Shown: in pieces, positions 17,967 through 28,000 of the stretch
Layout: every line of letters begins with the position of its first letter
How positions within the stretch are numbered: the stretch's first letter is position 1
Source: Duganella aceris
Lineage (GTDB): Bacteria > Pseudomonadota > Gammaproteobacteria > Burkholderiales > Burkholderiaceae_D
Direction: 5' to 3'
Assembly: GCF_011090165.1 (NCBI RefSeq)
Contig: NZ_JAADJT010000009.1
Location: 272,762 to 336,761 of the forward strand
DNA: 64,000 nt
Translations under genes and position numbers: made by a program
The notes under the pieces: generated by a model
Databases searched by the model: none
Seen by the model: the letters and a program-made list of their open reading frames with translations, nothing else
What the model was told of the DNA's origin: nothing

Positions 17967-18824
17967 ATGAAAACCTATGTAATCGGGGATTTGCAGGGTT
18001 GTCACGAGCAGGCCCTGGCCATGCTCGACCGCATCCGCGAGCACGCGGCCGAGGACGGCGTGGCCGAGCCCGCCATCCTGTTCGCAGGCGACCTGATCAA
18101 CCGTGGCCCGGATTCGCTGGCGACGCTGCGCCATGTGCGCAAGCTGGCCATGGCCAGCGGCGGCCTGATCGATAGCGTGCTCGGCAATCACGACCTGCAC
18201 TTGCTGGCGGTCGCCTACGGCATCCGCCCCGAGCACAAATCCGACACCTTGGCCGAGATTCTGCACGCGCCGGACCGCGACGAGCTGATCGACTGGGTGC
18301 GGCACCGGCCGCTGGCGATCCGGCTGCCGGGCCATGTGCTGGTGCACGCCGGCCTGCTGCCGCAATGGACGCCGGCGCAGGCGGTCGCGCTGGCGGGCGA
18401 GGTGCACGAGATGCTGCGCGGCGACGGACTGGAGGAGTTCCTGGCCGAGATGTACGGCAATCTGCCGGATCAGTGGTCGGACGATTTGCAGGGCGCGGAC
18501 CGGCTGCGCTGCATCATCAATGCGATGACACGGCTGCGCTTCTGCAGCGCCGACGGGGTGATGGATTTCAAGATGAAGGAAAGCGGCACGGCGGACGAAG
18601 CTTCCGGCCTGATGCCGTGGTTCGACGTGCCGGGCCGGCGCAGCGCGCGCGAGACGGTGGTGTTCGGTCACTGGTCGGCGTTGGGGCTGACCATCAAGCC
18701 GCATTTGATCGGGCTCGACAGCGGTTGCGTGTGGGGCGGCCAATTGTCGGCGGTGTGCCTGGAAGACCGCAGCCTGTTGCAGGTGCAGTGCCCGGAATTC
18801 CAGACGCCCGGCGGCAAAAAGTAG
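17967..18824 (+). CDS. apaH: Symmetrical bis(5'-nucleosyl)-tetraphosphatase
   Basis: 285 residues. ApaH cleaves Ap4A symmetrically to two ADP and so controls alarmone levels and Np4-capped RNA. The metallophosphatase motifs GDLQGC, GDLINRGPDSL and GNHD are all in the first 80 residues, and VLVHAGLLPQW and GHWSALGL follow. I chose the ATG at 17967 (MKTYVIGDLQGC), which matches the family; an in-frame GTG at 17955 would add four residues. Its stop directly abuts the stop of the convergent plsC gene. Confidence 0.95.
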   Translation: MKTYVIGDLQGCHEQALAMLDRIREHAAEDGVAEPAILFAGDLINRGPDSLATLRHVRKLAMASGGLIDSVLGNHDLHLLAVAYGIRPEHKSDTLAEILHAPDRDELIDWVRHRPLAIRLPGHVLVHAGLLPQWTPAQAVALAGEVHEMLRGDGLEEFLAEMYGNLPDQWSDDLQGADRLRCIINAMTRLRFCSADGVMDFKMKESGTADEASGLMPWFDVPGRRSARETVVFGHWSALGLTIKPHLIGLDSGCVWGGQLSAVCLEDRSLLQVQCPEFQTPGGKK

Positions 18825-19574
18825 CTAGTGCGCGGCGGCCGTCACGCCCAGCGCGGCGGCCACGGCCTGGTGCGTGACCTCGGCCAGATCGCGCCGGTGC
18901 GCGCCCACAGTGTCGACCGGCGCCAGGATCGCCAGCCGGGCCTTGACCGGCGGCCCGCCGAGGATCGCGACGATGCTGGCGGCGAACGTCATCTCGCCGA
19001 TGAAATCCACCGACGCGTGCAAGCGCCCGGCCTCATCCTCGTAACGCAAGGCGAACGGCTGCACCGGCACTTGCGCGTCGATCGCCGCCTCGAACAGATT
19101 GGCATGGAACGGCAGCAGATTGCCCTGCGCCGAGGTGGTCCCCTCCGGGAAGAAGGCCACCCGCTCGCCACGTTCCAGGCTACTGACCAGTCCCTTGAAG
19201 ATATGCCGCAGATCGCGCCGGTTACCGCGCGCGATGAACACGGTGCCCGCCTTCTCCGCCAGCCAGCCGGCCAGCGGCCAGGCGCGGATCTCGGCCTTGG
19301 CCACGAAATGGCTCGGATGCAGGCTGTGGATGACGAAGATGTCCAGCCACGACACGTGGTTGGCCACCACCATCGCCCGCTCCAGCACCGGCGCGCCGCC
19401 GGCCCGCTGCTCCACCGTCACGTTACACATGCGCAGCAGCCGGGTCGACCAACGGCGGATGTGGCCGTTACGCTTTTCCTGCCCGATCCACGGAAACACC
19501 GTGGCGCAAATCGCCATGCCCCAGAACACGTGCAACATCACCCGCGCCAGGCGGAAAATCATCGATGATTTCAT
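18825..19574 (-). CDS. Lysophospholipid acyltransferase (PlsC family, second copy)
   Basis: 249 residues. An N-terminal membrane segment (about residues 8-28) is followed by the acyltransferase motifs NHVSWLD (standard H-x4-D) and FPEGTTSAQG. It therefore differs from the 6.1 kb paralogue, which has H-x4-E. It acylates a lysophospholipid or related acceptor at the inner membrane; the acceptor is unknown. The start lies 9 bases after pyrC', so it looks like the last gene of the yqgE-ruvX-pyrR-pyrB-pyrC' operon. Confidence 0.88.
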   Translation of the reverse strand: MKSSMIFRLARVMLHVFWGMAICATVFPWIGQEKRNGHIRRWSTRLLRMCNVTVEQRAGGAPVLERAMVVANHVSWLDIFVIHSLHPSHFVAKAEIRAWPLAGWLAEKAGTVFIARGNRRDLRHIFKGLVSSLERGERVAFFPEGTTSAQGNLLPFHANLFEAAIDAQVPVQPFALRYEDEAGRLHASVDFIGEMTFAASIVAILGGPPVKARLAILAPVDTVGAHRRDLAEVTHQAVAAALGVTAAAH

Positions 19575-19583
19575 GCGGCCTGA

Positions 19584-20897
19584 TCAACGCTGATAAGCAA
19601 CGTGGCCGGCCACGATGGTGGTTTGCACCTGGCCCGCCAGGTTGTAGCCCAGGAACGGCGTGTGCTTGCCCTGGCTGGCCAAGGCCGACGCTTCCACCGT
19701 CCAGCGCGCCTCCGGATCGAACAGGCAGACGTCGGCGATGGCGCCGACCGACAGCGTGCCGGCGTCCAGCCCGGCGACGCGTGCCGCGTCCGAGGTGATG
19801 CGCGCCACGGCGCGCGCCAATGGCCGCACCTTGCCGGTGTCCTGGGTGCTGGCGTAGTCGTCGGCCCATTTCAGGCTCAGCGACAGCAGCAGCTCCAGCC
19901 CGGTGGCGCCCGGCGAGGCTTCGCCGAACGGCAGCAGCTTCTCGTCGTCGTCGACCGGCGTGTGGTCCGAGCACAAGGCGTCGACCGTGCCGTCCAGCAG
20001 GCCGAAGCGGATCGCGTCGCGGTCGCGCTGGCTGCGGAACGGCGGCGTGACGCGCGCGTTCGAATCGAAGAAGCCGATGTCGGCGTCGGTCAGGTGGATG
20101 TGGTGGGCGCCGACGTCGCAGGTGACCGGCAAGCCTTCCTTCTTGGCGCTGCGCACCAGCTCGATGCCGGCGGCCGACGACATGCGGCACAGGTGGACGC
20201 GGGCGCCGGTGGCGCGCATCAGTTCGAAGATCGTGTGCAGCGCAATGGTTTCCGACATCACCGGCACGCCGGACAGGCCGAGCCGCGAGGCCAGCGGGCC
20301 GCTGGCCGCGATGCCGCCACGGCCGATATGCGCGTCCTGCGGACGCAGCCATACGGTGTATTCGAAGGTCTTGGCGTACTGCATGGCGCGCAGCAGCACG
20401 TTGGTGTCTTCGATCGGTTCCTCGGCCTGCGCGAAGCCGATGCAGCCGGCTTCGGTCAGCTCGGCCATCTCGGTCAGCGCCTGCCCCTTGAGGCCGACGG
20501 TCAGCGCGCCCAGCGGATGCACGTGTGCCTGATTCAGGCCGCGCGCGCGGTGCTTCAGCATTTCCACCAGGCCGGGTTCATCCAGCACCGGATCGGTGTC
20601 CGGCGGGCAGATCAGACTGGTGACGCCGCCTTGCATCGCCGCCTGCATTTCCGATTCCAGCGTGGCCTTGTATTCGTAGCCCGGCTCGCGCAGGCGCACC
20701 GACAGGTCGACGAAGCCGGGCGAGACGATCAGGCCGCTCGCGTCGATGGTTTGGTCGGCGACGAAGCCGGCCGGCGCGCTGCCCACCGCCAGCACTTTGC
20801 CGTCGGCGACGTAAAGGTCGTTCTTGCCATCGATGCCGTTGGCCGGATCGATCAGGTGGCCGTTCTTAATATGAAGTTTCATCACTGCGTTCATCAT
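19584..20897 (-). CDS. pyrX: Dihydroorotase homologue, probably non-catalytic (PyrC'/PyrX)
   Basis: 437 residues of the amidohydrolase/dihydroorotase family, but the metal site is damaged. The HxH normally before LREPG is replaced by Ser66 and Arg68 (GFVDLSVRLREPG), and the segment where dihydroorotases carry the bridging Asp/Lys reads GFAQAEEPI. A later HH (GAHHIHLTD) and SDHTP remain. In Pseudomonas an inactive pyrC' product overlaps pyrB by 4 bp and holds the aspartate transcarbamoylase dodecamer together; the same ATGA overlap with pyrB is seen here. I infer a structural role. A catalytic pyrC would have to lie elsewhere. Two adjacent ATGs (20897, 20894) can start it. Confidence 0.9.
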   Translation of the reverse strand: MMNAVMKLHIKNGHLIDPANGIDGKNDLYVADGKVLAVGSAPAGFVADQTIDASGLIVSPGFVDLSVRLREPGYEYKATLESEMQAAMQGGVTSLICPPDTDPVLDEPGLVEMLKHRARGLNQAHVHPLGALTVGLKGQALTEMAELTEAGCIGFAQAEEPIEDTNVLLRAMQYAKTFEYTVWLRPQDAHIGRGGIAASGPLASRLGLSGVPVMSETIALHTIFELMRATGARVHLCRMSSAAGIELVRSAKKEGLPVTCDVGAHHIHLTDADIGFFDSNARVTPPFRSQRDRDAIRFGLLDGTVDALCSDHTPVDDDEKLLPFGEASPGATGLELLLSLSLKWADDYASTQDTGKVRPLARAVARITSDAARVAGLDAGTLSVGAIADVCLFDPEARWTVEASALASQGKHTPFLGYNLAGQVQTTIVAGHVAYQR

Positions 20898-21859
20898 CCC
20901 TGAGTCCCTGCCACAATGCTCATCACCGCCATGCGTACCGCAATCCCGAACGTCACCTGCGGCAGAATCACCGCCTGCGGACCGTCCGCCACCGCCGAGT
21001 CGATCTCGACGCCGCGATTCATCGGGCCCGGGTGCATGACGATCGCGTCCGGCTTGGCCAGCGCCAGCCGTTCCGGCGTCAGGCCGTAGCTCTTGAAGTA
21101 TTCCTGCGCCGACGGCAGCAGCGCGCCGCTCATGCGCTCGTTCTGCAAGCGCAGCATGATGATCACGTCGACGCCCTTCAGGCCCTCGTCCATGTTGGTG
21201 AAGGTGCGCACGCCCATCTGCTCCAGGCCGCCCGGCAGCAAGGTGTGCGGGCCGATGGCGCGCACTTCCGGCACGCCCAAGGTGGTCAGCGCGTGGATGT
21301 CCGAACGCGCGACCCGGCTGTGCAGGATGTCGCCGACGATCGCCACCGTCAGGTTGGTGAAGTCCTTCTTGTAGTGACGGATGGTGTACATGTCCAGCAG
21401 ACCCTGGGTCGGGTGCGAGTGGCGGCCGTCGCCGGCGTTGACCACGTGGACGTGCGACTGCTTTGTGTCGTGCAGGTGCTTGGCGATCAGGTACGGCGCG
21501 CCCGACTGCGCGTGGCGCACCACGAACATATCGGCGTGCATGGCCGACAGGTTGTCGATGGTGTCCAGCAGCGATTCGCCCTTGCTGGCCGAGGAGGCCT
21601 GGATGTTCAGGTTGATCACGTCGGCCGACAAACGCTTCGAGGCGATTTCAAATGTCGTGCGCGTGCGGGTCGAGTTTTCAAAGAACAGGTTGAACACCGA
21701 CTTGCCGCGCATCAGCGGGACTTTCTTCACATCGCGGTCGGAGATGCCGACGAAGGACGTGGCGGTGTCCAGGATGTGATTGACGATGGACTTGGGCAGC
21801 CCTTCGATCGACAGCAAGTGCTGCAGCTCGCCGTGTTTGTTCAGTTGCGGATTAAGCAT
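20894..21859 (-). CDS. pyrB: Aspartate carbamoyltransferase catalytic subunit
   Basis: 321 residues. PyrB condenses carbamoyl phosphate and aspartate, the second step of pyrimidine synthesis. The carbamoyl phosphate loop FFENSTRTRTTFE, GDGRHSHPTQ and the aspartate-binding MLRLQNERM and VMHPGPMNRG are intact. The ATG at 21859 begins 5 bases after pyrR. With the adjacent pyrC' it fits the class A, Pseudomonas-type ATCase in which a second polypeptide is needed for assembly. Confidence 0.96.
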   Translation of the reverse strand: MLNPQLNKHGELQHLLSIEGLPKSIVNHILDTATSFVGISDRDVKKVPLMRGKSVFNLFFENSTRTRTTFEIASKRLSADVINLNIQASSASKGESLLDTIDNLSAMHADMFVVRHAQSGAPYLIAKHLHDTKQSHVHVVNAGDGRHSHPTQGLLDMYTIRHYKKDFTNLTVAIVGDILHSRVARSDIHALTTLGVPEVRAIGPHTLLPGGLEQMGVRTFTNMDEGLKGVDVIIMLRLQNERMSGALLPSAQEYFKSYGLTPERLALAKPDAIVMHPGPMNRGVEIDSAVADGPQAVILPQVTFGIAVRMAVMSIVAGTQG

Positions 21860-21864
21860 GGTGA

Positions 21865-22374
21865 CTATTCTATGGTTAGCGTGAATTTTCCATCGTCGGC
21901 GCGTTTCAGCACCAGCGCCTGCCCTTGCGGCACTTGCACGTGGCCGGCGACGAAGTCGGCGGCGACCGGCAACTGGCGCTCGCCGCGGTCCACCAGCGCG
22001 GCCAGCATGATGCGCGCCGGGCGGCCGTAGTCGAACAGTTCGTTGATCGCGGCGCGGGTGGTGCGGCCGGTGTACAGCACGTCGTCCACCAGCAGAATGT
22101 TGGCGGCGGCGACGTCGAAGGTGATGTTGGTCGGCTTGACGTCGGCCGGCAGGCCCTTCTTGGCGTAATCGTCGCGGTAGAAGGAGACGTCGAGCACGCC
22201 GCAGCGGGCGGACAGGCCGAGGTCGGCCGCCAGGCGTTCGGCGATCCAGGCGCCGCCGGAGTGAATGCCGACGATGGCGACATCGGTCACGCCGGCCAAG
22301 CCGGCCTTGACGTCGGCCAGCAGCGCCGCGTACAACGCCTCGGCATCGAGTTGGTTGGGGTTCAGTGTGGACAT
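21865..22374 (-). CDS. pyrR: PyrR: pyrimidine operon regulator / uracil phosphoribosyltransferase
   Basis: 169 residues. The PRPP-binding signature ILLVDDVLYTGRTTRAA is exact. PyrR of Gram-positive bacteria attenuates pyr transcription by binding leader RNA and has uracil phosphoribosyltransferase activity; in Gram-negative bacteria its regulatory role is less clear. Only 5 bases separate it from pyrB and I see no PyrR-type antiterminator hairpin in that gap, so regulation by attenuation at this site is not supported. Confidence 0.93.
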   Translation of the reverse strand: MSTLNPNQLDAEALYAALLADVKAGLAGVTDVAIVGIHSGGAWIAERLAADLGLSARCGVLDVSFYRDDYAKKGLPADVKPTNITFDVAAANILLVDDVLYTGRTTRAAINELFDYGRPARIMLAALVDRGERQLPVAADFVAGHVQVPQGQALVLKRADDGKFTLTIE

Positions 22375-22377
22375 GGT

Positions 22378-22773
22378 TTAAATGGTATCGAAGTATTGTT
22401 GCAGAATAATGGCGGCGGCGCGGTCGTCGATGACTTCGCCACGCTTGGCGGAGATCACGGCCGAGGAGTAGCGCTCGTCGACCAGCTCCACCGGCAGGCT
22501 GAAGCGGCCGTGCAATTGATTCGCGAACTTGCGCGCGCGCGCGGTCATCTCGTGTTCGGCGCCGTCGGGATGCATCGGCAGGCCGACCACCAGGCGCGAC
22601 GGCTTCCACTCGTCCAGCAACGCCTGGATGTCGGCGAAGCGGGTGGCGTTGTCGATGGCGGAAATGACTTTGACCGGCTCGGCCTGGCGGATCATGGTGT
22701 TGCCCATTGCCACGCCGATGCGTTTGACGCCGAAATCGAATGCGAAGATGGTTTCGATGCTCACGGCTGGCAC
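22378..22773 (-). CDS. ruvX: Holliday junction resolvase-like RuvX (YqgF)
   Basis: 131 residues. The RNase H-like fold is shown by AFDFGVKRIGVAMG at the start, VGLPMHPDG and VELVDERYSSA; the conserved acidic residues are in place. YqgF is implicated in 16S rRNA 5' processing or Holliday junction resolution. There is no in-frame ATG; GTG at 22773 or GTG at 22764 (MSIETIFAFDFG) are the candidates and neither has a good ribosome site. It lies between yqgE and pyrR as in Pseudomonas. Confidence 0.92.
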   Translation of the reverse strand: MPAVSIETIFAFDFGVKRIGVAMGNTMIRQAEPVKVISAIDNATRFADIQALLDEWKPSRLVVGLPMHPDGAEHEMTARARKFANQLHGRFSLPVELVDERYSSAVISAKRGEVIDDRAAAIILQQYFDTI

Positions 22774-22779
22774 ATCAGT

Positions 22780-23436
22780 TTATGCATGGCCGGCCTCGGA
22801 AGTCAGCATCAAGGGATCAATGCCCAGCAGCCGCATGGCCGCCGTGTAGCGTTCCTCGATAGGCAGGTTGAACAGGATGCGCGGGTCGGCGCCGACGGTC
22901 AGCCAGCCGTTGCGGCTGATCTCGTCCTCCAGCTGACCCGGGCTCCAGCCCGAATAGCCGATCGACACCAGCATCTGCGGCGGGCCTTCGCCGTTGGCCA
23001 CGGCCTCCAGCACGTCGATCGAGGTGGTGAACGCCACATCCTTGGTCACCGTCAGCGACGACGAATAATGGTGACCCGGCGTATGCAGCACGAAGCCGCG
23101 GTCGTCCTGGACCGGGCCGCCGAACATCACCGGCTCGTCGTCGTGGCCCTCCAGGCCGGACTCGACCTTCAGGTCGATGCGCTCGAACAGCGTCTGCATG
23201 GTCATGTCGGTCGGCTTGTTGATGACGACGCCGAGAACGCCGTTTTCATTGTGCTCGCACACGTACACCACCGTGCCGCCGAACACTGGATCTTGCATCG
23301 ATGGCATTGCTATCAGGAAATGATTAGCCAGGTTCATGGCGCCGTCCGCGCTGGCGGCGATAGGCGCCAACGGATCCACGACGTCCTGTAACAGGCCAGG
23401 TACAGGTAGAGTTGGGCCGATTTTGCTCTTCTTCAT
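22780..23436 (-). CDS. YqgE/AlgH family protein (UPF0301)
   Basis: 218 residues from ATG 23436. The family core NHFLIAMPSMQDPVF, VYVCEHNENGVLGVVINKP and a late YSGWSPGQLEDEI are evident; the molecular function is unknown, though algH was named for an effect on alginate genes in Pseudomonas. The start is debatable: ATG 23337 (MNLANHF) gives the common ~185-residue form, while ATG 23436 has a GAGAG-like ribosome site and adds a 33-residue lead. It heads the operon with ruvX and the pyr genes. Confidence 0.9.
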   Translation of the reverse strand: MKKSKIGPTLPVPGLLQDVVDPLAPIAASADGAMNLANHFLIAMPSMQDPVFGGTVVYVCEHNENGVLGVVINKPTDMTMQTLFERIDLKVESGLEGHDDEPVMFGGPVQDDRGFVLHTPGHHYSSSLTVTKDVAFTTSIDVLEAVANGEGPPQMLVSIGYSGWSPGQLEDEISRNGWLTVGADPRILFNLPIEERYTAAMRLLGIDPLMLTSEAGHA

Positions 23437-23569
23437 ACGCGTTGCTCTCTCTGCTGGGGTTCTCTGTGCTGCGGACAATTACTGTAGTATTCGCGCGGCT
23501 AAACGATAGTTTACACTGAAATATGCAAGCCGCCATGATTGAGTCCCACACAAGATTGATACAGACCGA

Positions 23570-25021
23570 ATGAAACCGACTTCCTCCCTCGTATGGCTGC
23601 GCCGCGATTTACGCGTTTTCGACCACGTGGCGCTGCATCAGGCGCTACAGGACAGCGCGGTCGTGCATTGCGTTTTTGTCTACGATACAACCATCCTCGA
23701 CGCGCTGCCGCGCCGCGACCGCCGGGTCGATTTCATCCACGCCAGCATCGCCGAAGTGGCGGCCGAGCTGGCGGAACTGGGCGGCCACCTGATCGTGCGG
23801 CATGGCGATCCGGCCACCGAGATCCCGGCGCTGGCGGCCGAGCTGGGCGTCGGCGCGGTCTACTGCAACCACGATTATGAACCGCAAGCGCTGGAGCGTG
23901 ACGCCACGGTGGCGCGGACGCTGCGCGACGCCGGCCGCCGCTTCCTGAGCTTCAAGGATCAGGTGATCTTTGAAAAAAGCGAAGTGCTGTCGCAGACCGG
24001 CGGCGTGTTCTCGGTGTTTACGCCATACAAGAACGCCTGGCTGAAAAAGCTGGACGCCGATCCGTCGGTGCTGGCGCCGTACCACATCGAACCGCACGCG
24101 GCGCGGCTGGCGCCGCCGCCCTCGCCTGCCCCCGCGTTGCCGACGCTGGCCGAGCTGGGCTTCGAGCCGAGCAACCTGGCCGAGCTGAATATCCCGACCG
24201 GCATGTCCGGCGCCGCCAGGCTGTTCGAGGATTTTTTGCCGCGCATCGCGCAATACAAGGACGCGCGCGACTTCCCGGCGCTGAAGGGGCCGTCGTATCT
24301 GTCGCTGCATTTCCGTTTCGGCACGCTGTCGGTGCGGCACCTGGTGCGCACGGTGCGCGACGTGATGGCGCGCGGCGCCGGCGGCGAAGGCGCGCCGGTG
24401 TGGCTGGCGGAGCTGATCTGGCGCGAGTTCTACGCCATGATCCTGTTCCACAATCCGCACGTGGTGGGCGGCGCGTTCAAGCCCGCCTACGATGCGATCC
24501 AGTGGGAGACCGGGCCGGAGGCCGACGAACTGTTCGCGGCCTGGTGCGAGGGCCGCACCGGCTATCCGCTGGTCGACGCGGCGATGGCGCAGCTGAACCA
24601 GACCGGCTATATGCACAACCGCCTGCGCATGGTCACGGCCTGCTTCCTGATCAAGGACCTGGGCATCGACTGGCGGCGCGGCGAGGCTTACTTCGCGCTG
24701 CACCTGAACGACTTCGACCTGGCGTCGAACAACGGCGGCTGGCAGTGGGCGTCGTCGTCGGGCTGCGACGCACAGCCTTACTTCCGCATCTTCAATCCGA
24801 TCACGCAGTCGCAGAAGTTCGACGCCAGCGGCAAGTTCATCCGCCGCTACCTGCCGCAGCTGAAGGACTTGAGCGACAAGGAAATCCACGCGCCGTGGCT
24901 GGTGCCGCGCATGCTGCCGCTGGATTATCCCGGTCCGATCGTGATGCACGACGAAGCGCGCAAGCTGACGCTCGAGCGCTACGAAATGGTCAAGAAGCCC
25001 GGTCCTTCAGCAGACCAGTGA
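23570..25021 (+). CDS. phrB: Deoxyribodipyrimidine photo-lyase
   Basis: 483 residues. The enzyme splits cyclobutane pyrimidine dimers using blue light with FAD and an antenna cofactor. The N-terminal Rossmann domain begins LVWLRRDLRVFDH; the C-terminal FAD domain carries GYPLVDAAMAQL, MHNRLRMVTACFL, WQWASSSGCDAQPYFRIFNP and SQKFDASGKFIRRYLP, the class I photolyase signatures. It is alone in its direction, and its last 32 bases overlap the 3' end of the convergent chpA gene. Confidence 0.96.
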   Translation: MKPTSSLVWLRRDLRVFDHVALHQALQDSAVVHCVFVYDTTILDALPRRDRRVDFIHASIAEVAAELAELGGHLIVRHGDPATEIPALAAELGVGAVYCNHDYEPQALERDATVARTLRDAGRRFLSFKDQVIFEKSEVLSQTGGVFSVFTPYKNAWLKKLDADPSVLAPYHIEPHAARLAPPPSPAPALPTLAELGFEPSNLAELNIPTGMSGAARLFEDFLPRIAQYKDARDFPALKGPSYLSLHFRFGTLSVRHLVRTVRDVMARGAGGEGAPVWLAELIWREFYAMILFHNPHVVGGAFKPAYDAIQWETGPEADELFAAWCEGRTGYPLVDAAMAQLNQTGYMHNRLRMVTACFLIKDLGIDWRRGEAYFALHLNDFDLASNNGGWQWASSSGCDAQPYFRIFNPITQSQKFDASGKFIRRYLPQLKDLSDKEIHAPWLVPRMLPLDYPGPIVMHDEARKLTLERYEMVKKPGPSADQ

Positions 25022-28000
25022 TCGCCTCCAGCAGCACCGGCTCCTGGAACGGCTTGCCGAAGTAGGCGTTCACGCCGAGTTCCAGCGCGTAGTTGCGGTG
25101 TTTGTCCGCGCTGCGCGAGGTGATCATGATGATCGGGATGTCCCTGGTGCGGTCGTCGCCGCGCACATTGCGCGTCAGGTCGAAGCCGTCCATGCGCGGC
25201 ATCTCGATATCGACCAGCATCAGGTCCGGCGACATGCCCTGCAACTGCTCCAGCGCGTCCACGCCGTCCTTGGCCAGTGTGACGTGATAACCCTCGCGCT
25301 CCAGCAGGCGCTGGGTGACGCGGCGCACCGTCATCGAATCGTCCACCACCATGATGTTGCGTCCCGGCGCGCGCGGCGCCGGGTTTTCGCCGGCCGCCTG
25401 CGCGACCGGCGGCTTCATTTCCGGGTGATGCGCAAGCTGCTGCGCCAGCGCCACCGGATTCAGGATCAACACGATCTCGCCCGACCCCAGCACCGTCGCG
25501 CCGGAGATGCCGACCATGCGCGACAACTGCGGTCCGATGTTCTTGATGACGACCTCGCGATTGCCCAGCACTTCGTCGACCTGCACCGCCAGCCGGTCGT
25601 TGCCGTTCTTGAGCATCATCACCGGCGATGAGCGCTGTGCCGGCGGATGCGCGTCGGCGCTGCCCAGCAAAGTCGGCAGATAATGCAGCGCGGCTTGCTG
25701 GCCCTGGATCGGCACGTGGCCGTTGCCGTGGGCCTCGGCCAGCGCGGCTTCCTTCATTTGCAGCACCTGCTCGACCAGGGTGGCCGGCACGGCGTAGGTG
25801 CTGCCGCCTGCGGACAGCAGCACCACCTGCGTGACGGCCAGCGTCAACGGCAGGCGGATGGTGAAGCGGGTGCCCTTGCCCGGATCGGAGAACAGGTCGA
25901 TGCGGCCGCCCAGCGCCTGCGCCTCGGACTGCACGATGTCCATGCCGAGGCCGCGCCCGGACAGTTCGGTCAGCGCTTCGGCGGTGGAGAAGCCGGGTTC
26001 GAAAATCAGGTCGGCGATCTGGGCGTCGCTGACTTCCTCGTCTTTTTCCAGCAGGCCGAGGGCGATGCCCTTGGTGCGGATGCGCTCCAGATCGAGGCCG
26101 GCGCCGTCGTCGCTGAATTCGATGACGACTTCATTGCCCTGCTGCGCGACCTGCACCAGCAGTTCGCCGGTTTCGTTCTTGCCCGCGTCGCCGCGCGCCT
26201 GGCGCGATTCCACGCCGTGGGCGATGGCGTTGCGCAGCAGGTGTTCGAACGGCGCGGCCATGCGTTCCAGCACGCTGCGGTCGATTTCGACCGCGCTGCC
26301 GCGGATGTCGAGGTTGACGCGCTTGTCGACTTCTTTGGCGCTTTGGCGGGCGACGCGGAACAGGCGTTCGGAGATGCTGGCGAATGGGACCATCCGCACC
26401 CGCATCAAATCGCGTTGCAGGTCGCGGGTGAGGCGGGCTTGCAGCACCAGGTCGGCGCCGGCGTTGTCGACGCTGCGGGTCAGGCTTTCGTGGAAGGAGG
26501 CGACGTCGTTGACGCTTTCCGCCATCATGCGGGTCAGTTCCTGCAGGCGGGTGAAGCGGTCGAATTCGAGCGGGTCGAATTCGCGCTCGCTGGAGATCGA
26601 CATGCGCGAGGCGATTTGCGATTCGGCTTGCATTTCGACTTCGCGCAGTTGGCGGCGCAGGCGGGTCAGGTTCTCTGAGAAGTCGAACAGCGAGGAGCGC
26701 AGCGTTTCAACTTCGTTCTCCAGCTTGGAGCGGGAGATCGACACTTCGCCGGCCTGGTTGACCAGGCGATCGAGAATATCGGCGCGCACGCGGACCAGCG
26801 GGGATTTGACGCCCGGCTGGATCTCGTCGAACGGTGCGGCGGCGGGGCCCTGCGCTGCGATCGCGCCACCGCCTTGGTCCGCTGCGGTGGCTTCCTGGCT
26901 GGTGGTTGCCGAGCCGTCGGCGCTTCCGCCGACGACGGCCGGCGCGTTTCCGTCCTTGCCGGTGGCGTCCGCTGCCTGGGCTGCGGCGGCTTGCAGGGCG
27001 TCCGGGTGCTGCAATTGTTCGAACAGCAGCAGCGCGTGGTCGTAGTGCGCCATCAGCTCGTCGAACGCCTGCGGCGTGGCGGAGCTGGCGTGCACCATGT
27101 TTTCGATGTGCGTTTCGATTTCGTGGGCGTGCTGGCCGAGACGCATCGCGCCGGCCATGCGCGCGCTACCCTTCACGGTGTGCAGCAGGCGCAGCAGGCT
27201 TTGGGCTTGCGGCGTGTCGGCGGGGTTGTGCTGCCAGGCGCGCAATGCTTCGCCCACTTGCGGCAGCAGATCCGCGCCTTCTTCGAGGAAGACCGGCAGC
27301 AGGTCGGCGTCCAGTTCGTCGTTGAACAGGGCCGGCGCGGCGGTCAGGATTTCTGGTTCGGCAGGGGCGAGCGTGAGCACTTCGGCGTCGAGTTCGGAGT
27401 CGGCGTCGGAGTCGGACTCGGTCGGCTCGGCGAGCGGCGGCGACTCGGATTCAGGCTGCGGCGCCGCTTCGGCCAGATCTGGCTCACCTGGCTCCAGCTC
27501 GACGGTCGGCTGCGGCTCCGTGGCCGCCTCTGGCTCTGGCTCGGCGGCCGACTCCAGCTCAGCGCCCGGCTCCGGCTCTGGTACCGGCTGCGGCGCGATC
27601 GGCTCTGGCTCGCCGGCCGGCTCCAGCTCAACGACCGGCTCCGGCTTTGGTACCGGCGGCAGCGCGATTGGCTCCATCTCTGGTGCCGGCGGCGGCGCGA
27701 TCGGCTCCGGCTCCGGCTCCGGCGCGGAAGGTGGCGCGATCGGTTCGGCCATCTTGAGCGGTGGGTCGGCGAAGGCGTCGTCGAAGGCGGCGTTGAACAA
27801 ATCGTCGATGCCATCGTCGACGTGGATCTCCGGCTTCTTCTTGGCCGGCGGCGGCGTGAAGGCCTCCGATTCCGGCACCGTCCCGCTGATGGCGTTGTAA
27901 GCCTCGCGGAACAGCAGATCCAGCGGCGATTCCGCGGCGGCGGGCGGCGGCGCCGTGATGCTGTCCATCGTCTCCGCCACCAGATCGTCCAGCCGCGACT

